The notes: generated from the sequence alone by a model not told the origin. DNA of 64,000 nt from Actinomadura kijaniata NBRC 14229 (GCF_001552175.1 NZ_BCQR01000030.1:22415-86414); one strand, 5' to 3'; counted from the stretch's first letter, positions 1 through 9,022 are shown. A program made the numbers and translations.

Positions 1-29
1 CGACGCCCGTACCTCAGGAGGACGGAACA

Positions 30-2174
30 GTGCTCTACTGGATCACGTTGCTGATCGGCATAGCCGGGTTGGCTGCCGCGTTGGCGCTCGCGGGCAAGCG
101 GGTGCTCTTCCTCTGGAAGCTGTTCAAGAGCGGTCAACCGGATCCCGAACGCACCCTTCAGGTCAAGCGTGAGCCCAAGAAGGCGGTCGAGGGGCAGGCC
201 GTCGAGGTCCTGGGCCAGAAGAAGCTGCTGAAGTGGACCGTCGCCGGGGCGGCGCACTTCGCGGTCATGTGGGCGTTCTTCCTGCTGGCCACCGTCTACC
301 TGGAGGCGGGCGTCCAGCTGGTGTTCGGCCTGGACGCGCACATCCCGTTCATCCAGACCTGGGGTCCGATCGGGTTCGTCCAGGACACGATCGCCCTGGC
401 CTGTCTCGCCGGTCTGATCACGTTCACGATCATCCGGATCAAGAACGCCCCCAAGAAGCTGGGCCGCAAGTCCCGCTTCAGCGGGTCGCACCTGGGCGGC
501 GCCTGGGTCATCCTGTTCATGATCTTCAACGTGATCTGGACGATGTTCTTCTTCCGGGGCATCGAGGCGGCGCGCGAGGGCCTGTCCTACGGCAAGGCCG
601 CCTACTTCTCCTGGCTGGTCGGCCAGCCGCTCAAGGGCGTCGGCGACAACGTGCTGGAGGTCCTGGAGGCCGCCGGCCTGCTGCTGCACATCGGCGTCGC
701 GCTGGTCTTCCTGGTCATCGTCGTCAACTCCAAGCACCTGCACATCTTCCTGGCCCCGCTGAACGTCATGTTCAAGCGCCAGCCGGACGGCCTGGGCGCG
801 GCCCAGCCGATGATGAGCAAGGGCAAGGTCCTCGACTTCGAGGAGGCCGACCCGGACGAGGACACCTTCGGCCGCGGCAAGATCGAGGACTTCACCTGGA
901 AGGGCTACCTCGACATGGCGACCTGCACCGAGTGCGGTCGCTGCCAGTCGCAGTGCCCGGCCTGGAACACCGGCAAGCCGCTGTCGCCGAAGATGGTCGT
1001 CCTGGAGCTGCGCGACCACGCGTTCGCCAAGGCCCCCTACATGCTCGCCTCCGAGGAGGAGCGCGAGAAGTTCACCGACGAGCAGAAGACCGCCATGCAG
1101 GTGGACAAGGAGCTCGTCGCCGAGGACGGCGTCATCCACCCCGACGTCCTGTGGTCCTGCACCAACTGCGGCGCCTGCGTCGAGCAGTGCCCGGTCGACA
1201 TCGAGCACATCGACCACATCCTCGACATGCGCCGCTTCCAGGTGATGATCGAGTCCTCGTTCCCCTCCGAGGCCGGCGTCATGCTGAAGAACCTGGAGAA
1301 CAAGGGCAACCCGTGGGGCATGTCCGAGATGAAGCGCCTGGAGTGGATCGAGGAGCTCGACTTCGAGGTCGAGGTCATCGACGACAAGGCGCCCGAGGAC
1401 ATGGAGTACCTGTTCTGGGTCGGCTGCGCCGGGGCCCTGGAGGACCGCGCCAAGAAGACCACCAAGGCCGTCGCGGAGCTGCTGCACATCGCGGGCGTCA
1501 AGTTCGGCGTCCTCGGCCCGATGGAGGCCTGCACCGGTGACCCGGCGCGCCGCCTGGGCATGGAGTTCGTCTTCCAGATGCTCGGCCAGCAGAACGTCGA
1601 GACGCTGAACGAGGCGGGCGTCAAGAAGATCGTCGCGACCTGCCCGCACTGCTTCAACACCCTGGCCAACGAGTACCCGCAGATCGGCGGGAACTACGAG
1701 GTCGTCCACCACACCCAGCTGCTGGCGCACCTGGTCGAGGCGGGCAAGCTCACCCCGGTCACCCCGATCGAGGAGAACATCACCTACCACGACCCCTGCT
1801 TCCTGGGCCGCCACAACAAGGTCTACAAGCAGCCGCGCGACATCATGTCGCACGTCCCGGGCGTCAAGACGCAGGAGATGCACCGCCACAAGGAGCGGGG
1901 CTTCTGCTGCGGCGCGGGCGGCGCGCGGATGTGGATGGAGGAGCGCATCGGCAAGCGCATCAACACCGAGCGCGTGGACGAGGCGATGGAGACCAACCCC
2001 GACACCATCTCCACCGCCTGCCCGTTCTGCCTCGTGATGCTGGGCGACGCCATCAACGAGAAGAAGAACGAGGGCCAGGCCAAGGAGAGCCTGGAGGTCG
2101 TCGACGTCTCGCAGCTGCTGATCCGCTCCATCAAGGGCGAGGACGCGCCCAAGGAGACCGTCTCCGCCGAGTGA
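30..2174 (+). CDS. Membrane (Fe-S)-binding reductase, heterodisulfide reductase/CCG type
   Basis: The 714-aa product has about five hydrophobic segments in its first 240 residues, then two ferredoxin-type 4Fe-4S clusters (CTECGRCQSQCP near residue 298 and CTNCGACVEQCP near 377). Two cysteine-rich CCG domains follow, with CPHCFN near 537, CFLGRH near 590, CCGAGG near 626 and CPFC near 664. This order matches the HdrD/GlpC-like membrane Fe-S reductases of actinobacteria (Rv0338c type), which are expected to pass electrons between a quinone-side membrane module and a cytosolic partner; the partner is not identifiable here. The GTG start follows an AGGAGGAC ribosome site about 6 bases upstream. 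A strong hairpin directly downstream suggests it ends its own transcript. Confidence 0.88.
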   Translation: MLYWITLLIGIAGLAAALALAGKRVLFLWKLFKSGQPDPERTLQVKREPKKAVEGQAVEVLGQKKLLKWTVAGAAHFAVMWAFFLLATVYLEAGVQLVFGLDAHIPFIQTWGPIGFVQDTIALACLAGLITFTIIRIKNAPKKLGRKSRFSGSHLGGAWVILFMIFNVIWTMFFFRGIEAAREGLSYGKAAYFSWLVGQPLKGVGDNVLEVLEAAGLLLHIGVALVFLVIVVNSKHLHIFLAPLNVMFKRQPDGLGAAQPMMSKGKVLDFEEADPDEDTFGRGKIEDFTWKGYLDMATCTECGRCQSQCPAWNTGKPLSPKMVVLELRDHAFAKAPYMLASEEEREKFTDEQKTAMQVDKELVAEDGVIHPDVLWSCTNCGACVEQCPVDIEHIDHILDMRRFQVMIESSFPSEAGVMLKNLENKGNPWGMSEMKRLEWIEELDFEVEVIDDKAPEDMEYLFWVGCAGALEDRAKKTTKAVAELLHIAGVKFGVLGPMEACTGDPARRLGMEFVFQMLGQQNVETLNEAGVKKIVATCPHCFNTLANEYPQIGGNYEVVHHTQLLAHLVEAGKLTPVTPIEENITYHDPCFLGRHNKVYKQPRDIMSHVPGVKTQEMHRHKERGFCCGAGGARMWMEERIGKRINTERVDEAMETNPDTISTACPFCLVMLGDAINEKKNEGQAKESLEVVDVSQLLIRSIKGEDAPKETVSAE

Positions 2175-2201
2175 CGCCTCCGGCGAACCGGATCGGGCAC
2201 C

Positions 2202-2239
2202 AGCGGCCCCGTGATCACCGACGTGATCACGGGGCCGCT
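2202..2239 (+). terminator. Hairpin terminator after the Fe-S reductase
   Basis: A perfect 17-bp inverted repeat (2202-2218 paired with 2223-2239) with a 4-base loop starts 27 bases after the stop codon. No T-run follows, as is common in high-GC actinobacteria. Confidence 0.8.
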
Positions 2240-2541
2240 CCCGTCGTTCCCGCTCGCGAGGGAGTCGCGGGCGCCGTTGCGCTCGACTCAGGGCCGCCCG
2301 GCCGCTCGCTGCTCCCCAACGCGTGGCGCTCAGCGTTCCAGGCGGACGGAACTTCCTCGATCACGACGGTCAGGACGCGTTCGGGGTGCGGCGAGCCGGC
2401 GTGCGGCCGTTGAGGTCGGTCGCGGTCCGCACGCTGGCGGGCCGCGTTAGCGGAACGCCCGGGCCGTCCGGGACGATGGTCCGAACCGGGAGAGGATCTC
2501 GCGTCCTCCCCGGTCCGACCCCCTTAACTCCGGAGTTTCCT
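2240..2541. other. Intergenic stretch without a recognisable gene
   Basis: About 300 bases lie between the terminator and the PASTA lipoprotein start. The frame stays open upstream of the lipoprotein, but its predicted peptide has no signal-like or domain-like content, and the lipobox fixes the real start at 2542. The stretch probably holds the lipoprotein promoter; no clear -35/-10 pair stands out. Confidence 0.5.
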
Positions 2542-2919
2542 GTGCTGTCGTTCGTGATCGGCGGTCGTGCGAGGACCGCCCTGCTCTGCCTGCCCGTCGC
2601 CCTGGCCCTGACCGCCTGCGGGTCGGGCGGCGGGAAGTCCGCGTCCTCCTCGCCGCCCGCCACCGCGTCGGCCGATTCGGCCGTCGCGCGGTCGGCGGTG
2701 CCCGACGTGAAGGGCAGGACCTTCAAGGACGCGATCGTCGTGCTCAACGAGGCCGGGATCGCCAGCGTGCGCGCGGCGAGCTTCGACAAGAACGCGAAGC
2801 TGCCCACCGACCCGGACGGGTGGAAGGTGTGCGGCCAGGATCCCGCCGCCGGGAGCCGGATCACCGCCGGGACGGCGGCCGAGCTGCTGCTGGCCGCCCC
2901 CTCCGCCGCCTGTGCGTGA
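2542..2919 (+). CDS. PASTA-domain lipoprotein
   Basis: The 125-aa protein begins with a short basic N-terminus, a hydrophobic stretch and a lipobox (LTAC, Cys near residue 26), followed by a Ser/Ala-rich linker. A single PASTA-like domain follows: VPDVKGRTFKDAIVVLNEAG, then CGQDPAAGSRI near the C-terminus. PASTA domains bind peptidoglycan fragments or act as spacers, so a lipid-anchored envelope protein is likely. I chose GTG 2542 (GGAG at 2532) because it puts the signal sequence at the N-terminus. The target of the PASTA unit is unknown. Confidence 0.75.
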   Translation: MLSFVIGGRARTALLCLPVALALTACGSGGGKSASSSPPATASADSAVARSAVPDVKGRTFKDAIVVLNEAGIASVRAASFDKNAKLPTDPDGWKVCGQDPAAGSRITAGTAAELLLAAPSAACA

Positions 2920-3081
2920 CGGGTGTCGCGCCGGGTGACGGGAGCCGCCCAGGTGTGCGGAGGGCTTTCGGTGGGCACGAAAGGTGCATTGCGTCCCGTA
3001 CCGGCTTGTCCGCGCCTCAAGCCGGTGCGGGGCGCGGCGCGTCTGGGCGAGGAACGGCCGGGCGGCTTGTAGAACCGGACC

Positions 3082-3825
3082 ATGGCTGTGGTCCTGTCGG
3101 TGGTGGCGTTCCTGATGACCCTGCTCGGCGGGGTGGTCGCGCTGCGGGTGCGGGACCGCCGCCATCTGGTGCTGGGGCTGGCCGGCGGGCTGATCCTCGG
3201 GGTGGTGGCGTTCGATCTGGTCCCGGGGTCGCTGGAGCTGTCGGACGCGGCGCCGCTGGGCGTGCCCGCGCCGATGATCGGCTTCGCGGCGGGGTTCCTG
3301 CTGCTGCACGTGGTCGAGCAGGCCGCCGCCATCCACCGCGCCCACGAGGGCGAGTACGCGCCGCACGAGCACGCCCACGGCGGCGCGTCCGGGCGGGCCG
3401 GGGTGCTGGCCGCCGGGGCGCTGGTCGGGCACAGCTTCGTGGACGGGCTCAGCATCGGCCTCGGTTTCCAGGCCGGGACGGACGTGGGCGTGCTGGTCGC
3501 GCTCGCCGTGGTGGTGCACGACTTCGCTGACGGGTTCAACACGGTCACCGCCGCGTCGCTGGGCAGGCCGGGACGCCGGGTGCCGCTGGCGCTGCTGCTC
3601 GCCGACGCGCTCGCGCCGGTCGCCGGGGCGCTGGTCACGCTCCTGGTGACGGTGCCCAAGGCCGTTCTGGGGCCGTACCTGGGGTTCTTCGCGGGGATCC
3701 TGCTCTACCTGGCGGCGGCGGAGATCCTGCCGGAGGCGCACGCCCGGCATCCGCGCGTGCTGACGCTGTGCTGCACGGGCGCGGGGATGCTCGCGGTGTT
3801 CTTCGTGGTGGGGCTGGCCGGATAG
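3082..3825 (+). CDS. ZIP-family metal transporter-like membrane protein
   Basis: The 247-aa protein is almost entirely hydrophobic, with about eight membrane segments. A His-rich cytoplasmic loop (HEGEYAPHEHAHGG near residues 90-103) is followed by helices with the metal-site pattern HSFVDGLSIG and VHDFADGFNT. This pattern (HxxxDG and HDFxDG) is typical of helices IV and V of ZIP permeases, which move zinc, iron or manganese into the cytosol. It stands alone and converges on the betaine transporter genes across a hairpin. The metal cannot be told from sequence. Confidence 0.78.
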   Translation: MAVVLSVVAFLMTLLGGVVALRVRDRRHLVLGLAGGLILGVVAFDLVPGSLELSDAAPLGVPAPMIGFAAGFLLLHVVEQAAAIHRAHEGEYAPHEHAHGGASGRAGVLAAGALVGHSFVDGLSIGLGFQAGTDVGVLVALAVVVHDFADGFNTVTAASLGRPGRRVPLALLLADALAPVAGALVTLLVTVPKAVLGPYLGFFAGILLYLAAAEILPEAHARHPRVLTLCCTGAGMLAVFFVVGLAG

Positions 3826-3826
3826 G

Positions 3827-3865
3827 CGGACGGGCCGCCCGGTCGCGCACCGGACGGCCCGTTCG
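3827..3865. terminator. Bidirectional hairpin between convergent genes
   Basis: A 17-base inverted repeat with two mismatched or wobble positions (3827-3843 with 3849-3865, 5-base loop) sits between the ends of the ZIP-like gene and the betaine permease gene. It can serve both strands. Confidence 0.7.
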
Positions 3866-3875
3866 GCGGGAGCGG

Positions 3876-5642
3876 TCACTTCATGATCGAGGGCATGAAG
3901 CCGGGATTGGCCTTGCGCCACTCCTCGACGCCCCTGGCCTCCTGGCCCTTGTACTTGTTGATGACCAGGTCCTCCAGCGGGAACAGCTGGTCGTCCTTCA
4001 TCCGGAACCTCTTCAGCCAGCCGGTCAGCTCGGGGAAGTCCTTGCCGAAACCCTTGCGGGCCAGCATGTGCACCCTCTCGGCCGATCCGAAGGTGCCCTT
4101 CGGGTCGGCCAGCGGCTTGATCGGGAACTTGGCGTAGGCCCAGTGCGGCTTCCACAGCGCCACCACGATCGGCTTGCCGTTCTTCACCGAGCGGCTCAGC
4201 TCGGCCAGCATCGCCGGGGTGGAGCCCTGGACCAGCTCGAACCCGCCGTTCAGGCCGTAGCCGGGCATCACCTTGTTCTTGATGATCTTCATCTCGCCGG
4301 CGCTGGGCTCGATGCCGATGATCTTCCCGCCGTAGCGGGCGGGGTCCTTCGTGAGGTCGGCGACGCTGTTGGCGGGGTCGTTCTTCAGCACCGCGAGCTG
4401 CATGCTGGCGTTGTCGTACCAGGGGCCGAGATCCTCGATCTGGCCCTTGTACCTGCCGTAGTAGTCGGCGTGCGTGGCGGGCAGCCAGGCCCCCAGGAAC
4501 AGGTCCACGTCCTTGGAGGCCAGCCCCGAGTACAGCGGACCGGCGTCGACCTGCTGGAGCTCGACCTGGTAGCCCTTCTTCTCCAGCTCGACCTTCCACA
4601 GGTGGGTGACCGCCACGTCCTCGTCCCACGGGATGTACCCGATGGTGAGCTTGCGGGCGGCGGGCGAGTCGCCGCCGGCGCCGGTGAGGCCCATCCCGGC
4701 CGACACGACCACCAGGGCCAGCACCCCGGCCAGCGCGAACGCCGGGCGCGGCCGGTAGGCGAGCGCCCCGCGCCAACCGCCGGACGTCGCCGCGGCGGTG
4801 GCCCGCCGGCGCCCGATCGGGCTGAGCCGGGTGCCGAGCGCGCCGGTCATCCGGTCCAGGGTGATCGCCAGGATGACGACCGACAGGCCCGCCTCGAAGC
4901 CGCGGCCGACGTCCAGCTGCGTGATCGCGCCGAACACCTCGGCGCCCAGGCCGCCCGCGCCGACCATGCCCGCGATCACGACCATGGACAGCGACAGCAT
5001 GATCACCTGGTTGACGCCGGTCATGATGGTGCCGAGCGCCAGCGGCAGCTGCACGCGCAGCAGGGTCTGCCGGGGCGGCGTGCCGAACGCCTCGGCCGCC
5101 TCGACCATCTCCCGGTCGACCTGGCTGATGCCGAGCCGGGTCAGCCGCACGCCCGGCGGCAGCGCGAAGATCATCGTGGCGATGACGCCCGGCACCTGCC
5201 CGACCCCGAAGAAGAAGATCGCCGGGATGAGGTAGACGAACGCCGGCATCGTCTGCATGAAGTCCAGCACCGGCTGCACGACCGCCGCCACCCGGGGCCG
5301 CCGCGCCGCCGCGATGCCCAGCGGGACGCCGATCGCCAGCGCCGCGACGCTCGCGACCAGCACCAGCGCGAGGGTCTTCATGGCCGACTCCCACTCACCG
5401 AGGTTGTCGATGAGCAGCATCCCGACCAGGCCGACCAGCGCGAACACCGGTCCGCGCAGCCACCAGCCCAGCACCGCGACGATCAGCGCCATGGCCAGCG
5501 CGGACGGCGTGGTCAGCGCGGCCTCCAGCCCGCCGACCAGCCCGCCGACCACGCTCTTCACCGCGTCGAAGACGGGACCGCCGTTGTCGGTGAGGAAACC
5601 GACGGCGCCCTCCACCCAGTCGCCCAGGGGAAGCTTAGACAT
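3876..5642 (-). CDS. Glycine betaine/proline-type ABC transporter, permease fused to substrate-binding protein
   Basis: The 588-aa product joins two functions. Residues about 1-280 form an ABC inner-membrane permease with several membrane helices and an EAA loop near residue 180 (VEAAEAFGTPPRQTLL). Residues about 330-588 form an OpuAC-type binding domain (starts KLTIGYIPWDED), which is then tethered to the outer face of the membrane. Fused permease/binding proteins are known in the OpuA family of compatible-solute importers. The ATG overlaps the end of the upstream ATPase gene by 8 bp, so the two are translationally coupled. The expected role is uptake of glycine betaine, proline or choline under osmotic stress; the exact substrate is inference. 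Confidence 0.9.
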   Translation of the reverse strand: MSKLPLGDWVEGAVGFLTDNGGPVFDAVKSVVGGLVGGLEAALTTPSALAMALIVAVLGWWLRGPVFALVGLVGMLLIDNLGEWESAMKTLALVLVASVAALAIGVPLGIAAARRPRVAAVVQPVLDFMQTMPAFVYLIPAIFFFGVGQVPGVIATMIFALPPGVRLTRLGISQVDREMVEAAEAFGTPPRQTLLRVQLPLALGTIMTGVNQVIMLSLSMVVIAGMVGAGGLGAEVFGAITQLDVGRGFEAGLSVVILAITLDRMTGALGTRLSPIGRRRATAAATSGGWRGALAYRPRPAFALAGVLALVVVSAGMGLTGAGGDSPAARKLTIGYIPWDEDVAVTHLWKVELEKKGYQVELQQVDAGPLYSGLASKDVDLFLGAWLPATHADYYGRYKGQIEDLGPWYDNASMQLAVLKNDPANSVADLTKDPARYGGKIIGIEPSAGEMKIIKNKVMPGYGLNGGFELVQGSTPAMLAELSRSVKNGKPIVVALWKPHWAYAKFPIKPLADPKGTFGSAERVHMLARKGFGKDFPELTGWLKRFRMKDDQLFPLEDLVINKYKGQEARGVEEWRKANPGFMPSIMK

Positions 5643-6891
5643 CGGCGGTCACCCCCTTGCGGACGTCGGCCAGCTCCTCGTCGCCGATCACCGGCAGGTC
5701 CCCCGTGTTGGCGGCCAGGTTCCCCAGCGCGGCCAGCAGCGTGACCCGCGGGATCACGCCGAGCAGCCGTCCGGCCCCGTCGACCACCGGCACCGGCAGC
5801 GCGCTCTCGGCGCACCGCGCGAACAGCTCGGCGACCGGCGTGTCGGGGGTGACGGTCTCCAGCTCGGCCTCCAGCAGGCCGTCCAGCGAGTCGGCCCCGT
5901 CCCGGACCGCCTGGGCGGCGGGCTCGGCGTACACCGCGCCGATCAGCTTGCGGTCGCGTCCCACGACGAACGCGCCCGCCGTCTGCGTCTCGCGCATCGC
6001 CCGCACGGCCGCGCGTGGACCGTTCCCAGGGTCCACGATCGCCAGCGGCTTCTCCATGACCGACGCCGCGGTCAGCACCCGCGTGCGGTCCACGTCGGCG
6101 ACGAACTGCGCGACGTAGTCGTTGGCCGGATCCGTGAGGATCTCCTCGGCGGTGCCGACCTGCATGACCCGCCCGCCCCGCAGCATGGCGATCCGGTCGC
6201 CGAGCCGCATGGCCTCGTTCAGGTCGTGCGTGATGAAGACGATCGTCTTGCCCAGGTCGGTCTGGAGCTCCAGCAGCAGTTCCTGCATCTCCCGCCGGAT
6301 GAGCGGGTCCAGCGCGCTGAACGCCTCGTCCATCAGCAGGATCTCGGTCTCGGCGGTCAGCGCCCGCGCGATGCCGACGCGCTGCTGCATACCCCCCGAC
6401 AGCTCGCCGGGAAGCCTGTCCTCCCACCCCGACAGCCCGACCTTGTCCAGGAACGCCCGGGCCTTCCCGTGCCGCTCGGCCTTCCCGACGCCCTGCACCT
6501 CCAGCCCGTAGGCGGCGTTCTCCAGCACCGTCCGGTGCGGGAACAGCGCGAAGTGCTGGAACACCATGCTGATCTTCTTCTGCCGCAGTTCCCGCAGCGC
6601 CTTGGGCGAGAGCCGGGTGAGGTCGGTCCCGTCGATCAGGATCCGGCCGGCGGTGGGCTCCAGGAGCCCGTTGAGCATCCGGATCAACGTGGACTTCCCG
6701 GACCCCGACAGGCCCATCACCACGAAGATCTCACCCTGCCGGACCTCGAAGGACACGTCCACCACGGCGGGCGTCACGCCCAGGCCGCGCCGGACCTCCT
6801 CCAGGTCGGCGCCGCCCGCCAGCCTGCGGGCGGCCTCACCGGCCTTCCGGCCGAACACCTTCGTCACGTTCTCTACGCGGAGTGCGGACAC
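5635..6891 (-). CDS. Glycine betaine/proline-type ABC transporter ATP-binding protein with CBS domains
   Basis: The 418-aa ATPase has Walker A GLSGSGKST near residue 60, signature LSGGMQQRVGIARAL near 165 and Walker B ILLMDEAFSALDP near 183. A tandem CBS pair follows from about residue 270, as in OpuAA/ProV, where it senses ionic strength or c-di-AMP. I start it at GTG 6891, which has GGAG a few bases upstream (GAGGAGAT) and gives the usual N-terminus VSALRVENVTKVFG. A longer open frame upstream lacks family similarity. It is first in the two-gene operon with the fused permease. Its leader contains a strong hairpin. Confidence 0.9.
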   Translation of the reverse strand: MSALRVENVTKVFGRKAGEAARRLAGGADLEEVRRGLGVTPAVVDVSFEVRQGEIFVVMGLSGSGKSTLIRMLNGLLEPTAGRILIDGTDLTRLSPKALRELRQKKISMVFQHFALFPHRTVLENAAYGLEVQGVGKAERHGKARAFLDKVGLSGWEDRLPGELSGGMQQRVGIARALTAETEILLMDEAFSALDPLIRREMQELLLELQTDLGKTIVFITHDLNEAMRLGDRIAMLRGGRVMQVGTAEEILTDPANDYVAQFVADVDRTRVLTAASVMEKPLAIVDPGNGPRAAVRAMRETQTAGAFVVGRDRKLIGAVYAEPAAQAVRDGADSLDGLLEAELETVTPDTPVAELFARCAESALPVPVVDGAGRLLGVIPRVTLLAALGNLAANTGDLPVIGDEELADVRKGVTADV

Positions 6892-6944
6892 GATCTCCTC
6901 TCCGGGCTCCGCGGACGTCGGGGGGAACGCCCGTCGCCCACGAC

Positions 6945-6978
6945 CAGGGGGTGGCACCCGGCTGGATGCCACCCCCTG
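6945..6978 (-). promoter_or_regulatory. 12-bp hairpin in the leader of the betaine transporter operon
   Basis: A perfect 12-bp inverted repeat (6945-6956 with 6967-6978) with a 10-base loop lies about 54 bases upstream of the ATPase start. It could be an operator palindrome or a leader hairpin. It could also be a terminator for dcd, which is read from the same strand 175 bases further upstream. The sequence alone does not decide. Confidence 0.45.
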
Positions 6979-7110
6979 ATCACAGGCGTGCGGAGCCACT
7001 CACCAATGGGGGCCACCGGACGGGCGGCGGCGACGGATAAGGGAGCCAGCCGGCCGCTCTGCCCAGCTATCGCTGGTTGATACCCACTTGGTAGAACTTT
7101 TCACCTTTCA

Positions 7111-7124
7111 GTGATGGAGATCAC
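7111..7124. promoter_or_regulatory. CRP/FNR-like operator candidate
   Basis: GTGATGGAGATCAC fits the GTGA-N6-TCAC core of CRP-family sites. It lies 220 bases upstream of the betaine transporter operon and 30 bases past the end of dcd. It is a match to a short consensus only. Confidence 0.35.
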
Positions 7125-7152
7125 GATCGTTGGGGCTTCCTTTGGGGAACGA

Positions 7153-7728
7153 TCACACTTTGGTGCGGTGGAAGTTCTGGTACGACCGCGACGGCGTCGG
7201 CCCCCGCTGGTCCTGGTACCGCGACCCGTACTCGGGCGACCCGTAGGGCCGTTCCGCCGGGGAGCTGGTCCGGAACAGGCACATCTGCCCGATCTTCATC
7301 CCCGGCCACAGCTTGATCGGCAGCGTGGCGACGTTCGACAGCTCCAGCGTCACGTGCCCGCTGAACCCGGGGTCGATCCACCCGGCCGTCGAGTGCGTGA
7401 GCAGCCCGAGCCGCCCCAGCGAGCTCTTCCCCTCCAGCCGCGCCGCGAGATCGTCGGGAAGCTGGAACACCTCGTAGGTGGAGGCGAGCACGAACTCCCC
7501 GGGGTGGAGCACGAACGCCTCGTCCCCCTCCGGCTCGACCAGCCTGGTCAGGTCCGGCTGCTCGACGGCGGGGTCGATGTGCGGGTACCTGTGGTTCTCG
7601 AACACCCGGAAGTAGCGGTCCAGTCGCACGTCCACACTGGACGGCTGGATCATCTCGGGCTCGAACGGGTCGATCTTCACCCGTCCGGCCTGGATTTCGG
7701 CCCTGATGTCGCGATCGGAGAGCAGCAC
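7153..7728 (-). CDS. dcd: dCTP deaminase
   Basis: The 191-aa protein matches dCTP deaminase from end to end: [11 protein letters not shown] at the N-terminus, [18 protein letters not shown], the active-site region [10 protein letters not shown], and C-terminal [16 protein letters not shown]. It converts dCTP to dUTP (or directly to dUMP in bifunctional forms) for thymidylate synthesis. Family alignments support GTG 7728 as start, although no strong ribosome site is visible; the frame stays open further upstream. A thymidine kinase gene lies 52 kb away in the same window but is not linked to it. Confidence 0.95.
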   Translation of the reverse strand: MLLSDRDIRAEIQAGRVKIDPFEPEMIQPSSVDVRLDRYFRVFENHRYPHIDPAVEQPDLTRLVEPEGDEAFVLHPGEFVLASTYEVFQLPDDLAARLEGKSSLGRLGLLTHSTAGWIDPGFSGHVTLELSNVATLPIKLWPGMKIGQMCLFRTSSPAERPYGSPEYGSRYQDQRGPTPSRSYQNFHRTKV

Positions 7729-7840
7729 GTCAGAAAAGCTACCGGCTCCGGCCCGTCCCCCGCGCACCAACGCGACCGGCTCGCCAACCGATGATTTTCC
7801 GGTACGATGTCCGAGCAGCGGTCCTCAGGGACCGGAGCAC

Positions 7841-7911
7841 GCGGATGTAGTTCAATGGTAGAACTTCAGCTTCCCAAGCTGATAACGCGGGTTCGATTCC
7901 CGTCATCCGCT
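7841..7911 (+). tRNA. tRNA-Gly(CCC)
   Basis: The 71-nt cloverleaf has a 7-bp acceptor stem (GCGGATG with CATCCGC), a D-arm with TTCAATGGTAGAA, an anticodon stem TCAGC/GCTGA around loop TTCCCAA (anticodon CCC), and T-arm GGGTTCGATTCCC. CCA is not encoded. Confidence 0.96.
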
Positions 7912-7920
7912 CAGCCAGAC

Positions 7921-7959
7921 GAGGCCCAGGTCCGGGGATGACCCCCGAGCTTGGGCCTC
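7921..7959 (+). terminator. Hairpin after tRNA-Gly
   Basis: GAGGCCCA at 7921-7928 pairs with TGGGCCTC at 7952-7959, and an inner CCGGGG/CCCCCG repeat can extend the stem. It begins 9 bases after the tRNA. Confidence 0.6.
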
Positions 7960-7980
7960 AGTCGTGTTCAGCACTTGAAG

Positions 7981-8217
7981 GTGCCTGTGACCATCCCCGA
8001 TGACCTCAAGCGTTCGTTGAGGCGGTTGCGCGAGGTGCGGGTCCGGCGGCCGGTCGATGAGGAGTCGCCGGCGTTCGCCGACTGGCGGGATGAGATGGCG
8101 GATGCCCTCGACGAGCTGTCCCGGAGGCTGCTGTTCGGGGAGGACCGGGCGCGTGCCGCCGCCGAGGCGGCGGCCGCGCGGGTCAAGGCCGAGGGGATCC
8201 GCGCCAGGCTCGGCTGA
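7981..8217 (+). CDS. Small hypothetical helical protein
   Basis: The roughly 78-aa product is highly charged and predicted helical (VTIPDDLKRSLRRL near the start, an Ala/Arg-rich end). I do not recognise it. GTG 7981 and GTG 7987 are both possible starts; a weak GAAGG precedes the second. It follows the tRNA terminator and converges on the O-methyltransferase gene 10 bases later. Charged composition with few membrane-like residues suggests a small cytosolic protein. It could be non-coding, but the actinobacterial third-position GC pattern supports coding. Confidence 0.5.
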   Translation: MPVTIPDDLKRSLRRLREVRVRRPVDEESPAFADWRDEMADALDELSRRLLFGEDRARAAAEAAAARVKAEGIRARLG

Positions 8218-8227
8218 GCGGGCTCGG

Positions 8228-8881
8228 TCAGCGCTTTGTCGCCAGGGTCAGGCCGTCGCCGATGGGCAGCAGGACCAGCTCGACCCGGTCGTCCTGCGCG
8301 GCGTGCTCGTTGAACGCCCGGATCGCGCGCACGTCCTCGCTCTGTTCGGCCTCGTCGAGGACGCGGCCGCCGCGCAGGGTGTTGTCGACCAGCAGGACGC
8401 CGCCGGGCCGGACGCGGGGGACCAGCTCCTCCCAGTAGTCGAGGTAGGAGACCTTGTCGGCGTCGATGAAGGCGAGGTCGACCGGCTCGTCCAGCGTCCG
8501 CAGCGTCTCCAGGGCGGGGGCGATCCGCAGCTCGATCCGGTCGGCGACCCCGGCCTTCTCCCAGTAGCGCCGCGCGACCGACGTCCACTCCTCGCTCACG
8601 TCGCAGCACAGCAGCCGCCCGCCCGGAGCGAGGCCGCGCGCGACGCAGATCGAGGAGTAACCGGTGAACGTCCCCACCTCCACGGCCCGCCGCGCCCCGG
8701 TGATCCGGGTCAGCAGGGTCATGAACGTGCCCTGCTCGGGGCCGATCTGCATGCTCGCGCTCGGCGCGAACCGCTCGGCGGTCTCCTCGGCCAGCTCCTC
8801 CAGCAGCGCGTCGGGTCCGCTGCTGTGCGCGATGAGGTAGTCGTGGAGCTCGGCGGAGAGCTGGATGCTGCGCTTGGTCAT
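8228..8881 (-). CDS. SAM-dependent O-methyltransferase
   Basis: The 217-aa product belongs to the class I cation-dependent O-methyltransferase group (caffeoyl-CoA/catechol type). It shows motif I VEVGTFTGYSS near residue 65, the acidic motif FIDADK near 140 and VDNTLRGG near 160. These enzymes move a methyl group from SAM to a catechol-like hydroxyl; the substrate is unknown. The ATG at 8881 gives the standard N-terminus MTKRSIQLS; the longer open frame upstream crosses the promoter region. It is transcribed away from the proline-rich gene to its right. Confidence 0.88.
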   Translation of the reverse strand: MTKRSIQLSAELHDYLIAHSSGPDALLEELAEETAERFAPSASMQIGPEQGTFMTLLTRITGARRAVEVGTFTGYSSICVARGLAPGGRLLCCDVSEEWTSVARRYWEKAGVADRIELRIAPALETLRTLDEPVDLAFIDADKVSYLDYWEELVPRVRPGGVLLVDNTLRGGRVLDEAEQSEDVRAIRAFNEHAAQDDRVELVLLPIGDGLTLATKR

Positions 8882-9022
8882 GATCACACCGTTCCCCACC
8901 GCCGCCCCGGCTTCAACCGGTGGAGGGTGCCGGCGGAGAAAAATTCGGCGGGGGTGACAACCGGCGGGGGCCGCGCGGGGGTTGTCGGGGGTGAAGATGG
9001 TTCTTGATCCTCGAGGAGTCCG

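Noticed and set aside
2524..5394. A 956-codon open frame on the minus strand
   Set aside because: It is the off-frame shadow of the betaine permease and the antisense of the ZIP-like and PASTA genes.
7841..8217. tRNA-Gly as attachment site of an integrated element
   Set aside because: No integrase gene and no second copy of the tRNA 3' end was found nearby; the genes on both sides are ordinary.
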